A DNA stretch of 64,000 nucleotides from assembly GCA_040387375.1 (NCBI GenBank), contig JAZKDW010000024.1, positions 1 through 64,000 on the forward strand, given 5' to 3'. This DNA is from JAZKDW01 sp040387375 (GTDB lineage Bacteria; Pseudomonadota; Gammaproteobacteria; Burkholderiales; Burkholderiaceae_D). Below the pieces are notes generated by a model, which ran no database searches, had not been told where the DNA came from, and saw only the letters and a list, made by a program, of their open reading frames with translations. Made by a program: the position numbers and the translations under genes. Below, piece by piece: positions 53,962 through 64,000 of this stretch (the stretch's first letter is position 1; each line of letters opens with the position of its first letter).

Positions 53962-53965
<4 letters not shown>
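53354..53965 (+). CDS. ntpE: V/A-type ATPase subunit E
   Basis: 203 residues. A long charged helix (EKQMQALLALLEEDRKRQCD, ALIADAQAKARSVVQQAQRD) occupies the first 85 residues and a globular C-terminal domain follows (GALLERWQDPGRRRKWVAQV). E pairs with the G/H-like subunit to form the peripheral stalk that holds the A3B3 head. Coupled to F and A by 4 nt overlaps. Confidence 0.88.
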
Positions 53966-55711
<1,746 letters not shown>

Positions 55712-55734
<23 letters not shown>

Positions 55735-57091
55735 AGGCGCCGCAACGCGCCTCGAAGGTCCGCTGCTGTTCCTGAAGCGCACGCTCGATGTCGGCCTGTC
55801 CGATGCGGTTGAAGTGGTGGGACACGATGGCCGGACCCGGATCGGGCGTGTCGCAGCTCTGGATCAGGATCTGTTGACCATCGAGGTCCTGGAGTCCACC
55901 AGCGGGCTCGGACTCGGCGACACCGTGGTCCGATTCCTCGGTCAGCCGCTTTCCTTCGGGCTCGGCCCTGGTGTTCTGGGCCGGGTGCTGAACGGCGTCG
56001 GGCAAGTCATCGATGGCGGACCGCCGATTGCCGCCCGCCAGAAATATGCGATCGACGGCCTTCCGGTCAATCCGGTGTGGCGGCGTCCTCCACGTGATTT
56101 CATCCAGACCGGCATCACCAGCGTGGACCTGATGAACAGCCTGGTGCGCGGCCAGAAGCTGCCGATTTTCTCCGGCGGCGGCCTGCCGCATGACCGGATC
56201 GCGGTCGAGATCGCGAGCAATGCGCGCCTCAGGAAAGGCGGCGAGCGCGACTTCGTTATTGTTTTTGCGGGTATCGGCGTTCCTTACGACAGCGCGGAAT
56301 TCTTCCGGCGCAGCCTGGAGCAAAGCGGATCGCTGGAGCGGACCGCATTGTTCCTGAATCTTGCCAGCGACTCCAGCACCCAGCGCCTGCTGACGCCGCG
56401 CTTTGCGCTGAGCGCCGCGGAGTATCTCGCTTTCGTGGAGGGCAAGCATGTCCTGGTCATCATGACCGACATGACAAATTACTGCGAGGCGCTGCGCGAA
56501 GTCTCCAGCAGCAAGGGCGAGATCCCCAGCCGGAAGGGTTTTCCCGGTTACCTGTATTCGGATCTGGCAACGCTGTTCGAGCGGGCCGGTTGCCTGCAGG
56601 GCGCGCAGGGTACCCTGACCCAACTGCCGATTTTGACCATGCCTTCCGACGACATCAGCCATCCGATTCCTGACCTGACCGGATACATCACCGAGGGTCA
56701 GATCGTGCTGTCGCGCGACATGGACCGGCGCGGCATTTACCCGCCGATCAACGTGCTTCCCAGCCTGTCGCGCCTGATGAAAGACGGCATCGGCGCCGGA
56801 TATACCGACCCTGACCACCCGGCCCTGGCCAGCCAGCTTTATGCGGCTTATGCCAGGGCGGTACAGGCGCGGCTGCTTGCCAGCGTGGTCGGGGAAGAGG
56901 ATCTGGCACAGACCGACAGGCAGTACCTGGCTTTTGGCGCGGCCTTTGAAGACAAGGCAGTCAGCCAGTCGCGCGCAAGAACGCTGGAGGACAGCATGGA
57001 TATCGGCTGGCGCCTGCTTGCCGCATTGCCTCGCGCGGAACTGACGCGTTTGTCCGATGCCCAGATCGGCGCGCATCTTGAGGGGCTGTGA
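55712..57091 (+). CDS. ntpB: V/A-type ATPase regulatory subunit B
   Basis: 459 residues from the ATG at 55712, with GGGGAGG upstream; the frame opens earlier but that part lies within subunit A. There is no P-loop: the site reads FSGGGLPHDRIAVEIASNAR, normal for V-type B. Landmarks: TDMTNYCEALREVSSSKGEI, PSRKGFPGYLYSDLATLFER, PDLTGYITEGQIVLSRDMDR. Together with A it forms the head. Confidence 0.96.
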
Positions 57092-57708
57092 TGAGCGAGG
57101 TCACACCCACCCGAAGTGCCGTCATTGAACTCAGGGAAGAGCGCCATGCGATGCGCGAAGGCCATGAATTCCTGGATGAAAAGTGCCTGCTCCTGGCCGG
57201 TGAGATTGTTACTGAGCTGCAGCGCTACTCTGGCATGGAGGCAAATTTTTTGTCGGCCTGCAAACGTGCCACTGCCGCGCTGCGTGCCGTAATCGGCCGT
57301 CACGGGCTGGAGGAACTGCTGGTCTATCCGGTTGCCGTGCTGGATCAGGCTGAAGCGGAAATCGCCTCGCGATCGCTGGTGGGCGTGCGCCTGCTGGAGG
57401 TGCAACTGCATCTCGATCTTCCCGCGCAGCCGGCGCGGCTGGTGTATGCGTCGCCGGAGGCCAGGGACTGCCGTGTAGCCTTCGCAGAGGTCATTGAAAT
57501 GGCTGCGCCGCTGGCGGCGGTCGCCGGCAATCTGGAACGTTTATACCAGGCGTATCGCCGCGCATCGCGGCGCGCGCGTGCGCTGCAGGATGTCTTGCTT
57601 CCCGAGCTCGATCGGACGGTGGTTGACATGGAATCCGGATTGGAAGACATGGAACGGGAAGACGCCATCGCGATGCGATCGAAAACCGCGCCTGCGGGAA
57701 TACGGTGA
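57091..57708 (+). CDS. ntpD: V/A-type ATPase subunit D (central shaft)
   Basis: 205 residues from the ATG at 57091, which shares one base with the B stop (TGATG). It is a helical hairpin: VTPTRSAVIELREERHAMRE, GHEFLDEKCLLLAGEIVTEL at the N-terminus and YRRASRRARALQDVLLPELD at the C-terminus, the standard shaft signature. Last gene of the nine-gene operon; its stop is 28 bp from the convergent DUF4126 gene. Confidence 0.93.
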   Translation: MSEVTPTRSAVIELREERHAMREGHEFLDEKCLLLAGEIVTELQRYSGMEANFLSACKRATAALRAVIGRHGLEELLVYPVAVLDQAEAEIASRSLVGVRLLEVQLHLDLPAQPARLVYASPEARDCRVAFAEVIEMAAPLAAVAGNLERLYQAYRRASRRARALQDVLLPELDRTVVDMESGLEDMEREDAIAMRSKTAPAGIR

Positions 57709-57735
57709 CCGCGGTGGCAGGAAAAATATTTCTGT

Positions 57736-58203
57736 TCATGTGGCCGCTGCGGCCACCAGGATCGCGCCGCCGATCGCGATCGCATCTTCGAGAAAGGCGA
57801 TCGGCCGATCCTTGCCGCCGTTTGCCGCCGCCAGTCGGACCCTGACCGCGTAGCCACCCAGGGTGCCGATCACACTGCCGATTGTGCCTGCCACCAGGCC
57901 ACCTGTCAGTGCGTCATGCTGCGCGCCGAGAGCGGCGCCACATAACGCGCCGCTCACTATCCTGGTGATGAACGGCAGCAGTTCCTTGCGGCTGGGTGTC
58001 TTCGAAAGCTTGTCCGCGATCAGTTCCGCAATCGCCAGCAAGGTGAAGAAGTACGGCAGGAAACCAGAGCCCAGATAAGCCAGCGGCGTGTTTTCCAGTT
58101 GCAGCCAGCCGAGGTGAGCAGCCCAGCTGACCACGGCAGTGGCGGTCATCGCCCGAAGTCCTGCGACGATACCGATCAACAACGCAAAAACATGGATGGA
58201 CAT
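57736..58203 (-). CDS. DUF4126 membrane protein
   Basis: 155 residues from the ATG at 58203. Four to five hydrophobic helices. DUF4126 marks: GIVAGLRAMTATAVVSWAAH, AIAELIADKLSKTPSRKELL, GALCGAALGAQHDALTGGLV. Inner-membrane protein of unknown role. Its start is 4 bp after the stop of the alpha/beta hydrolase gene, so both form a minus-strand operon under the FNR-like box at 59225. Confidence 0.83.
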   Translation of the reverse strand: MSIHVFALLIGIVAGLRAMTATAVVSWAAHLGWLQLENTPLAYLGSGFLPYFFTLLAIAELIADKLSKTPSRKELLPFITRIVSGALCGAALGAQHDALTGGLVAGTIGSVIGTLGGYAVRVRLAAANGGKDRPIAFLEDAIAIGGAILVAAAAT

Positions 58204-58207
58204 GGGT

Positions 58208-59032
58208 TTACTGGCCGTTGATGAACGCCAGCAGGTCGGCGTTGAATTGGTTCTTGTGCGTGCTGGCGAGACCATGCGGCGCGCCCGGATAGATCTTCAG
58301 GGTCGCGTTCCGGACGATTTTCGAAGAGAGCACGGCGGAGGCGCCGATCGGCACGATCTGGTCGGCATCACCGTGGATGATCAGGGTCGGAATGTCGAAT
58401 TTCCTGAGATCTTCGGTCAGGTCCGTTTCGGAGAATGCCTTGATGCAGTCGAATTCGCCTTTTAAGGAGCCCCGCATCGACATGAGCCAGAACGCGTCAC
58501 GCAGGCCTTGCGATACCACGGCGCCTGGCTTGTTGGCGCCGTAGAAGGGCGCGCTAAAATCCTTGAAGAACTGCGAGCGGTCAGCGCTGACGCCGGCGCG
58601 GATGTCGTCGAAGACGGCAATCGGCAGGCCTTCGGGATTTTTGTCTGTCTTCAGCATCAGCGGCGGTATCGCACTGACCAGCACGGCCCTGGCGACACGC
58701 GCGGTGCCATGGCGGCCGATATAACGCGCGACTTCGCCGCCGCCGGTGGAGTGGCCGACCATTACCGTGTCCTTCAGGTCAAGCGTGTCGAACAAAGCGG
58801 CCAGGTCGTCGGCGTAAGTGTCCATGTCGTTGCCGTTCCAGGTCTGGCTCGAGCGGCCATGGCCACGCCGGTCATGGGCGATGACTCGATAGCCGCGTTC
58901 TCCGAGAAACATCATCTGGTCGTCCCAGGCGTCGGCGTCAAGCGGCCAACCGTGCGAGAACACCACCGGGCGTCCCGTTCCCCAGTCCTTGTAGAAAATG
59001 TGCGTACCGTCGCTGGTTGTGATCATGCTCAT
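58208..59032 (-). CDS. Alpha/beta hydrolase, non-heme chloroperoxidase type
   Basis: 274 residues. Nucleophile in GHSTGGGE (S95), oxyanion SHGWPLDADAW, acid in IIHGDADQIVP, His in APHGLASTHKNQFN. Closest in pattern to cofactor-free perhydrolases or arylesterases (ThcF/CpoF type). The family hydrolyses esters and can make peracids; the old chloroperoxidase label describes a side activity. Leads a two-gene operon with DUF4126. The FNR-like box about 193 bp upstream suggests expression under low oxygen. Confidence 0.9.
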   Translation of the reverse strand: MSMITTSDGTHIFYKDWGTGRPVVFSHGWPLDADAWDDQMMFLGERGYRVIAHDRRGHGRSSQTWNGNDMDTYADDLAALFDTLDLKDTVMVGHSTGGGEVARYIGRHGTARVARAVLVSAIPPLMLKTDKNPEGLPIAVFDDIRAGVSADRSQFFKDFSAPFYGANKPGAVVSQGLRDAFWLMSMRGSLKGEFDCIKAFSETDLTEDLRKFDIPTLIIHGDADQIVPIGASAVLSSKIVRNATLKIYPGAPHGLASTHKNQFNADLLAFINGQ

Positions 59033-59603
59033 TTGGTGTTCCTTCAGAGGTTGACAGGCAGCAGCGCAGGCCTGGAATCGGCAGCGAATGTCAGGACGAA
59101 AACAAGCAATGACCTTGGCTGCTTTGGGCGGCTCATGCCTGAAGATGGTTTATTGTTCACTCTACTTCCGGTGGCCGATGGTTCAAGGGGAGCGCCGCAT
59201 GAATGTGGAGGCGATGGCCTCGCTTTGACGGATATCAATCGATGGTCCGGAAATACGGGTTGGCGGGCAATTGCGGCGACTACAGTTGCGATGCCAATGG
59301 ACTGCAGAGCAAGGTCGCCAACGCCTGTAGTAGAGCGTTGTTTTATTTCCTTTTTGATATTTAACGCTTCTTGTAATTATTATTCCGGCTTACGCTTGAC
59401 CTGTACCCAAATCTTTGCAACGCATTGATATGGGTACAGCTTAGCTGCAGGAAGTAAGAGCTTTCCCCGAGCATGTCCAAAGCTAAAAATTGAAATACCT
59501 CTTAAATGAATTTCCGATTCATATACTCCGCATATATAACAATTTGATCAACTCTGACGGCTGCGCCGCGGATTATCGTGAACGTTATTTTTCTCAGGGT
59601 CCT
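59033..59603. other. Intergenic region with an FNR-like box
   Basis: 571 bp. Contains TTGAC-GGAT-ATCAA at 59225-59238 and a hairpin caacgc...gcgttg (59319-59340) followed by ttttattt, which looks like a weak plus-strand terminator without a visible upstream gene. The stretch atctttgcaacgcat near 59410 also occurs near 20082. No gene was supported. Confidence 0.5.
59225..59238. promoter_or_regulatory. FNR-like box upstream of the hydrolase operon
   Basis: TTGAC-GGAT-ATCAA matches TTGAY-N4-RTCAA in both half-sites. It lies between the divergent hydrolase (starts 59032, minus) and exported-protein (59604, plus) genes. Likely acts on the hydrolase-DUF4126 operon. Confidence 0.55.
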
Positions 59604-60050
59604 ATGTTCAATTCGCTCGTAATCTGCACTACCGCACTGCTCGTTTCGCAAACTGCGTTTGCCGCATGCGCTAGCCTGGCAGACACATGGTTTTCCTGTA
59701 AAACCAATGAAGCAAAGCGAATTGAGCTCTGTAATGAAAAAACGAAAGTTCGGTATACGTTTGGTCCAATTAATGGCGTGCCAGAGATAAGCCTTTTGGT
59801 TCCAAAAACAAAAGCATCGACAAGGCAGCCCGACGGACAAGGACGCTGGTGGAGCTATGCGGTCGACATCCCGAACGGAAAGACAATCTACACTGTTTTT
59901 TGGGGGTACGATCGAAGGTCGGAGGAGCACGACATAGAGGCAGGCGTTCATGTTACGCCCCCCAGCAGGAGCCCAACAACAGTGTATTGCGTGGCCAATG
60001 GGGAAATTACGAACAACCTGGATAGTGTTGACTTAGCGCCGGCAAAATGA
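59604..60050 (+). CDS. Exported hypothetical protein
   Basis: 148 residues from the ATG at 59604. Signal peptide: MFNSLVICTTALLVSQTAFA. The mature part starts ACASLADTWFSCKTNEAKRI and has four Cys, likely two disulfides; WWSYAVDIPNGKTIYTVFWG suggests a beta-sandwich. Base composition is lower in GC than the neighbours, hinting at recent acquisition. The frame is open upstream to 59490 but reads poorly. No family was recognised. Confidence 0.6.
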   Translation: MFNSLVICTTALLVSQTAFAACASLADTWFSCKTNEAKRIELCNEKTKVRYTFGPINGVPEISLLVPKTKASTRQPDGQGRWWSYAVDIPNGKTIYTVFWGYDRRSEEHDIEAGVHVTPPSRSPTTVYCVANGEITNNLDSVDLAPAK

Positions 60051-60075
60051 AGCCAAATTTTAATTCTGAGTTACC

Positions 60076-60111
60076 TGTAGGGTGGAAGGCGCTTCGCTTT
60101 TCCACCCTACA
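60076..60111. repeat. GTAGGGTGGAA hairpin repeat
   Basis: A perfect 12 bp stem (tgtagggtggaa/ttccaccctaca) with a 12-base loop ggcgcttcgctt. The right arm recurs at about 57-70. Related in type to the 17380 repeat. May end transcription of the exported-protein gene. Confidence 0.7.
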
Positions 60112-60157
60112 TTTCTAAGCCTGCCGAGCGGGCGATTGAACGACTTACGAGAAAAAC

Positions 60158-60451
60158 ATGGACAAATTGAAGACTGGTGGAAAGAACGATTTGGTTTCGG
60201 TTTCGAATGTCTCTCAGCATCCGAAGCTAACTACCTTATCAACACTCCAACTAGCGAAAAAATCCGCTCTCGAATTGAAGAAGCGGATGGTGCTGACGAA
60301 GCTGACTAACGGTAAATTTGTCGTAGAGGTCAAGATCCCCAAAGAAAAAATTGGGACATCAAGGATGCTCACGCGTTCGGAGATTGACGAATTGCGTCAG
60401 ACCAAGCACTCGATCGCCGAACGCACGATGCTTGCATTCAAACGTGGTTAA
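60158..60451 (+). CDS. Small hypothetical protein
   Basis: 97 residues; the ATG has only a weak GAGA-type site. Lys-rich (about one in six), with a plausible globular part NGKFVVEVKIPKEKIGTSRM and helical end LTRSEIDELRQTKHSIAERT. Low GC relative to the flanks, like the exported-protein gene before it. No family was recognised. May be a recent insertion or an unconserved reading frame. Confidence 0.4.
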   Translation: MDKLKTGGKNDLVSVSNVSQHPKLTTLSTLQLAKKSALELKKRMVLTKLTNGKFVVEVKIPKEKIGTSRMLTRSEIDELRQTKHSIAERTMLAFKRG

Positions 60452-60563
60452 AGCGTCGGGGCACGCTCAAAAAAGCTGCCTGGTGCAGTTTTTTGCTCTT
60501 ATGTTGATGTGGGAAAAGTTCTCTCCGGGAAGAACGACGAACTTTTGGCCACACCCCGCCACA

Positions 60564-62018
60564 TCAAATGCTCATGCAGAGATATTTGATCTCCAGATAA
60601 TCCTCAATCCCGTAATGCGAGCCTTCCCGTCCCAGCCCTGATTCCTTGACGCCGCCGAATGGCGCCACCTCGGTCGAGATCAGTCCGGTATTGATGCCGA
60701 CGATGCCGTATTCGAGCGCTTCGCCGACACGCCACACGCGGCCAATATCGCGGCCATAAAAATAGGCGGCCAGGCCGAACTCGGTATCGTTGGCCATGCG
60801 AATCGCTTCCGCTTCATCCTTGAAGCGGAACAGCGCGGCAACCGGCCCGAAGGTCTCCTCGCGTGCAATTTTCATGGCCGGCGTTGCGTCCAGCAGGATG
60901 GTCGGCTCGAAAAAATTGCCGCCTTGTGCGGACGGCTTTCCGCCTGAGACAAGACGCGCTCCCTTGCCGATCGCGTCGTCGACATGCTCCTGCGCCTTGG
61001 CGACCGCCTTGCGGTCGATCAGCGGACCCATCGTCACACCGGCGTCGCGTCCGTTGCCGAGCCTGAAGCCGGCGACACGCGCGGCCAGGCGTTTTGCAAA
61101 TTCATCGTACACACCGTCCTGCACCAGAAGGCGGTTGGCGCAGACGCAGGTTTGCCCCGCATTGCGATACTTGGACGCGACCGCGCCCTCCACCGCGGCA
61201 TCGAGGTCGGCATCATCGAAAACGATGAAAGGCGCATTGCCGCCCAATTCCATCGAGGTTTTCTTGACGGTGTCGGCGCATTGCCGCAGCAGCACCTTGC
61301 CGATTTCAGTCGAGCCGGTGAAGGTGAGCTTGCGCACCAGCGGATTGGATGTCATCTCGCCGCCGATCTTGCTGGCGCTGCCAGTGACGACGCTGAACAC
61401 GCCCGGCGGCACACCCGCACGTTGCGCCAGTTCGGCCAGCGCCAGCGCGGAGTAGGGTGTTGCGGTGGCGGGTTTCAAGACCATGGTGCATCCGGCGGCA
61501 AGAGCGGGTCCGGCTTTGCGCGTGATCATCGCGGAAGGGAAATTCCACGGCGTGATCGCAGCGCAGACGCCGATCGGCTCCTTGAGCACGACGATGCGCT
61601 TGTCCGCCTGGTGGCCGGGAATCGTATCGCCATAAACACGTTTGGCTTCTTCCGAAAACCATTGCAGGAAGGACGCGGAATAAACAATTTCGCCACGTGC
61701 TTCGGCCAGCGGTTTGCCTTGCTCAAGCGTCATCAGCAGCGCCAGGTCTTCCTGATGCTCGATCATCAGCTCATGCCAGCGATGCAGGATCGCGGCCCGA
61801 TCCTTCGCGGTGCGCGCACGCCATGCAGGCCATGCGGCATGCGCCGCTTCGATCGCACGCCGGGTTTCCACATCGCCCATGTTGGGGATGGTCCCGAGCG
61901 GCGCGCCTGTGGCGGGATCGTTTACTTCCAGCGTTGCGCCGCTGTCCGCGTCGCACCAAACGCCATCGATGTAACACGCCTGCCGGAACAGGCCGTTGTC
62001 CTGCAAGGCGATCGTCAT
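60564..62018 (-). CDS. NAD(P)-dependent aldehyde dehydrogenase (SSADH-like)
   Basis: 484 residues. Catalytic C291 (GQTCVCANR), E257 (ELGG), N159 (PWNFPSAM); cofactor FTGSTEIGK. The GQTCVCANR form with a second Cys two residues later is that of succinate-semialdehyde dehydrogenase GabD and relatives. Closing motif APFGGVKESGLGREGS. Last gene of the minus-strand catabolic operon, overlapping the DapA-like gene by 4 nt. It probably oxidises the aldehyde released by that lyase; the substrate need not be succinate semialdehyde. Confidence 0.93.
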   Translation of the reverse strand: MTIALQDNGLFRQACYIDGVWCDADSGATLEVNDPATGAPLGTIPNMGDVETRRAIEAAHAAWPAWRARTAKDRAAILHRWHELMIEHQEDLALLMTLEQGKPLAEARGEIVYSASFLQWFSEEAKRVYGDTIPGHQADKRIVVLKEPIGVCAAITPWNFPSAMITRKAGPALAAGCTMVLKPATATPYSALALAELAQRAGVPPGVFSVVTGSASKIGGEMTSNPLVRKLTFTGSTEIGKVLLRQCADTVKKTSMELGGNAPFIVFDDADLDAAVEGAVASKYRNAGQTCVCANRLLVQDGVYDEFAKRLAARVAGFRLGNGRDAGVTMGPLIDRKAVAKAQEHVDDAIGKGARLVSGGKPSAQGGNFFEPTILLDATPAMKIAREETFGPVAALFRFKDEAEAIRMANDTEFGLAAYFYGRDIGRVWRVGEALEYGIVGINTGLISTEVAPFGGVKESGLGREGSHYGIEDYLEIKYLCMSI

Positions 62019-62914
62019 AACAGCCCCGCGCGCTTGAGCACCTGGTCCAGCCGCTGTTCCAGTTCCGGGGTCGCCGGCAGCATAGGCAGGCGGTGTTCAT
62101 TGCGCTCCAGGATGCCGAGGCGCTTCATCATGTATTTCATCGGGATCGGGTTGGTGTCGTAGAACACCGAATGATTCAGCTCATACAGTTCGTAGTGCAG
62201 CTTGCGCGACAGCGCGAGGTCGCCCGCCATCACCGCATTGCATAGCGCGGCGATGCGTCCCGGCACCAGGTTGGCGACCGCGTTCATGGTGCCGCACGCG
62301 CCCACGGCCATCATCGGGAAGGTGAATTCTTCCAGGCCGCAGAAAATCCGGAACTCCGGTCCGAAGGCCTGGACCATGGTCGTCACGAAACCGTGATCGT
62401 TGACCGCATGCTTGATGCCGACGAAGTGCGGCAGCTTGTCCACGATCTGTTTCAGCGTATCGATTTCCACCGTCACCGCGGCGCGGCCGGGGATGTGGTA
62501 CATCATCAGTGGCAGGTCGCTGCGCTGTCCGATGTCGTGGTAATAGGCGACCAGGCCGCGTTGCGACGGACGGATGTAGTAGGGTGTCACCACCAGCAGC
62601 GCATCGGCGCCGGCCTTCACCGCGAAGTCGGTCAGCGCCACGGTTTCCGCGTGCGACTGGGAGCCGGTGGCGGCCACCACCGGCACACGCTTGCCGACCA
62701 CCTCGATCGCCAGCTTCACCAGCTGGTTGCGCTCGTCGATGGTCAGGGTCGACGGTTCTGACGTGGTGCCGTTGACGACGATGCCGTGGGTGCCGTTCTT
62801 GATCTGGAACTCGAGCAGTCCCTGATAGGCATCAAAATCGACCTGGCCGTCGCGGAAGGGGGTGGCAATAGGCGGATAGGATCCGACCAGAAAATCGGGC
62901 TTTAATGAGATCAT
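62015..62914 (-). CDS. DapA-superfamily lyase/aldolase
   Basis: 299 residues, an N-acetylneuraminate lyase/dihydrodipicolinate synthase TIM barrel. Schiff-base K168 (GIKHA) and Y139 (MYHIPGRA) are present. The usual GTTGE is GTTSEPSTL and the expected Arg pocket of true DapA is not evident, so it is unlikely to be the lysine enzyme. In a catabolic operon with a Rieske oxygenase and aldehyde dehydrogenase, a pyruvate-releasing hydratase-aldolase (as NahE) or a sugar-acid lyase is more likely. 4 nt overlaps on both sides. Confidence 0.88.
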   Translation of the reverse strand: MISLKPDFLVGSYPPIATPFRDGQVDFDAYQGLLEFQIKNGTHGIVVNGTTSEPSTLTIDERNQLVKLAIEVVGKRVPVVAATGSQSHAETVALTDFAVKAGADALLVVTPYYIRPSQRGLVAYYHDIGQRSDLPLMMYHIPGRAAVTVEIDTLKQIVDKLPHFVGIKHAVNDHGFVTTMVQAFGPEFRIFCGLEEFTFPMMAVGACGTMNAVANLVPGRIAALCNAVMAGDLALSRKLHYELYELNHSVFYDTNPIPMKYMMKRLGILERNEHRLPMLPATPELEQRLDQVLKRAGLL

Positions 62915-63492
62915 TTTGCAGGTGAGGTAGTAATGTCGGAGGTGGCGTCAAAAACAGACGGTACGGGCAAGGATAATGACAGGCTGTTGCACAGCGTGGC
63001 GATGGTGATGAAGCGGGTGATCTGCAGCAGCGCCGCGGTGGCCTTTTGTGTGCCGAGTTCGGCGCCGGCGGCGGCAACTTCGGCGGCGCAATCCCGCCCG
63101 TGGCGGGCGATGACGGCCAGGGCCAGCGCGCGCAACGCGGTTTCGGCTGGACTCAGCAGGTTGGCATCCGCGCCGGCACGGCCCTCGGCGGCGGCAATCC
63201 ATTCCGTAGTAAAGCCGAGGCGGGCGCTGAGGCGCTCATGCTGTATCCGCTCATAGTTGTCGCCCAGCGCGGCGCACACCGCGAGCGCCAGCAGTTCGTT
63301 TTCAGCATCCGACAGCGGCGCCTTGACCGACTTCGTGTAGGACATGAAGGTCTGCATCGCGCCCGGCACCGCACCGAAAACCTGGAAGAATTCGCCGAAG
63401 TAACCGAGTCTGGCGACCGTCGGCGCGAGCTCGTCGCGCAATGCCGGTTCGACCTGTTCCAGCGTCAGGCGTGGTAATCCATCGGCGCTCAT
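62911..63492 (-). CDS. Carboxymuconolactone decarboxylase/AhpD-like protein
   Basis: 193 residues. An AhpD-like helical core with FSYTKSVKAPLSDAENELLA-type segment and ALAVCAALGDNYERIQHERL, where the CxxC...H of AhpD is reduced to a single Cys and a GDNYERIQH segment. So it more likely resembles gamma-carboxymuconolactone decarboxylase relatives than a peroxidase. Its role in the operon may be decarboxylation or ring-opening of an intermediate. Overlaps the Rieske gene and the DapA-like gene by 4 nt each. Confidence 0.75.
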   Translation of the reverse strand: MSADGLPRLTLEQVEPALRDELAPTVARLGYFGEFFQVFGAVPGAMQTFMSYTKSVKAPLSDAENELLALAVCAALGDNYERIQHERLSARLGFTTEWIAAAEGRAGADANLLSPAETALRALALAVIARHGRDCAAEVAAAGAELGTQKATAALLQITRFITIATLCNSLSLSLPVPSVFDATSDITTSPAK

Positions 63493-64000
63493 AATCCCAT
63501 CGCTTCACGATAATATTTATAGAATGCGCGGATCAGGACTTCCGTCACCATGTGGTCCTGCGCTGCGACGTCGCGGCCGCCCATTTCCAGCACTGCGCTG
63601 AAGCCATCGGCATGATGGGCGCCGTTCTGCGATTCGGACAGCACTTCGCCATCTTCCATCGCGACATAACCGGCCGGGCCGTACAGGTTGGCATGGCGCA
63701 CGCGCAGCCGCGTCATCTCGTCGTCGTCGTCCTCGTAACCGAAGAAGGTCCACGCCAGTTCGAATGAATCGACGCCTTTCGGAATGATGTGGCGCATGCC
63801 GAAGGTGTTGGCCTGCTGGTGCATCACCACGCTCGGGAAATGTGTGATGGCGACGACCTTGCCATCCTCGAATTCATTGCGCGGCGTGACCGAGTCGCTG
63901 TCATTCAGAACCAGCGCCTCCTTGAAACGCGCAATCTCGCCCCCGGCATCGGCTTTTTTCTTGCCGACGTTCCTCGATACCATCAGGCTGTGGCCGTGGT
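63489..64000 (-). CDS. Rieske oxygenase large subunit (C-terminal part, runs off the window)
   Basis: At least 170 residues; the frame continues past 64000 (HGHSLMVSRN at the edge), so N-terminal Rieske and iron-site residues are not seen. The visible part aligns with the C-terminal half of the NagG-like subunit at 29727: FPSVVMHQQANTFGMRHI, ANLYGPAGYVAMEDGE (likely carboxylate iron ligand), DHMVTEVLIRAFYKYYREAM. It is a second, different ring-hydroxylating oxygenase, first visible gene of an operon with the CMD-like, DapA-like and aldehyde dehydrogenase genes. Confidence 0.9.
   Translation of the reverse strand, partial: HGHSLMVSRNVGKKKADAGGEIARFKEALVLNDSDSVTPRNEFEDGKVVAITHFPSVVMHQQANTFGMRHIIPKGVDSFELAWTFFGYEDDDDEMTRLRVRHANLYGPAGYVAMEDGEVLSESQNGAHHADGFSAVLEMGGRDVAAQDHMVTEVLIRAFYKYYREAMGL

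Noticed and set aside
59319..59340. Intrinsic terminator on the plus strand
   Set aside because: A weak 6 bp stem with a broken T-tract and no plus-strand gene upstream; recorded only within the intergenic note.
62015..62914. Calling the DapA-like gene as lysine-biosynthetic dapA
   Set aside because: Altered GTTSEP motif and tight coupling with oxygenase and aldehyde dehydrogenase genes point to a catabolic lyase.

Overview
The window looks like chromosomal DNA of a betaproteobacterium, probably Burkholderiales near the Oxalobacteraceae (Herbaspirillum/Noviherbaspirillum type). This is inferred from gene families and codon style: moderately high GC, an HU-hupB block, a NagR/NagG-type dioxygenase cluster and several Liv-type transporters. 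No rRNA, tRNA, CRISPR array or intact insertion sequence was recognised.

Positions 1-28,000 are mostly housekeeping and accessory genes. They include dbpA, a FUSC-family membrane protein, a PHB-depolymerase-like esterase, a PAP2 phosphatase / lipid kinase / metallophosphoesterase operon, HU, a PcfJ-like protein, a YgjP-like metalloprotease, yajD, a class A penicillin-binding protein, trhO with an RluA-type pseudouridine synthase, and a PAS-GGDEF-EAL protein. Two small paralogous HTH-like proteins flank the first 10 kb. A secreted subtilisin-like protease sits among three small two-cysteine secreted proteins that resemble each other. A stress-membrane locus (pspA-like, yqiJ, flotillin) is decayed: only yqiJ looks whole.

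Positions 27,300-49,600 form a catabolic island. A NahR/NagR-like LysR regulator diverges from a complete three-component Rieske oxygenase related to salicylate 5-hydroxylase (reductase, Rieske ferredoxin, large and small subunits). Next come two near-duplicate periplasmic binding proteins, an SDR, an aryl-alcohol-type zinc dehydrogenase, a [2Fe-2S] ferredoxin, a complete livHMGF transporter, an MFS carrier, a class I cytochrome P450 with its FAD reductase, a second complete liv transporter with a Tat-exported binding protein, and another SDR. The genes suggest uptake of an aromatic or related hydrophobic acid and its oxidation by both Rieske and P450 chemistry. No ring-cleavage enzyme is present in the window.

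Positions 49,700-57,700 carry a nine-gene, translationally coupled V/A-type rotary ATPase operon (G/H-like, C, I, K, F, E, A, B, D), which is uncommon in this bacterial class. An FNR/Dnr-like box (TTGAT-N4-GTCAA) lies upstream of it, and a second (TTGAC-N4-ATCAA) lies upstream of the divergent hydrolase/DUF4126 pair just beyond it. The two boxes suggest oxygen-responsive control.

The right end (60,500-64,000, minus strand) is a second catabolic operon entering from beyond the window: a Rieske oxygenase large subunit, a carboxymuconolactone-decarboxylase-like protein, a DapA-superfamily lyase and an aldehyde dehydrogenase, each overlapping the next by 4 nt. Intergenic regions carry several palindromic repeat families, including a 160-188 bp element with 23 bp terminal inverted repeats.
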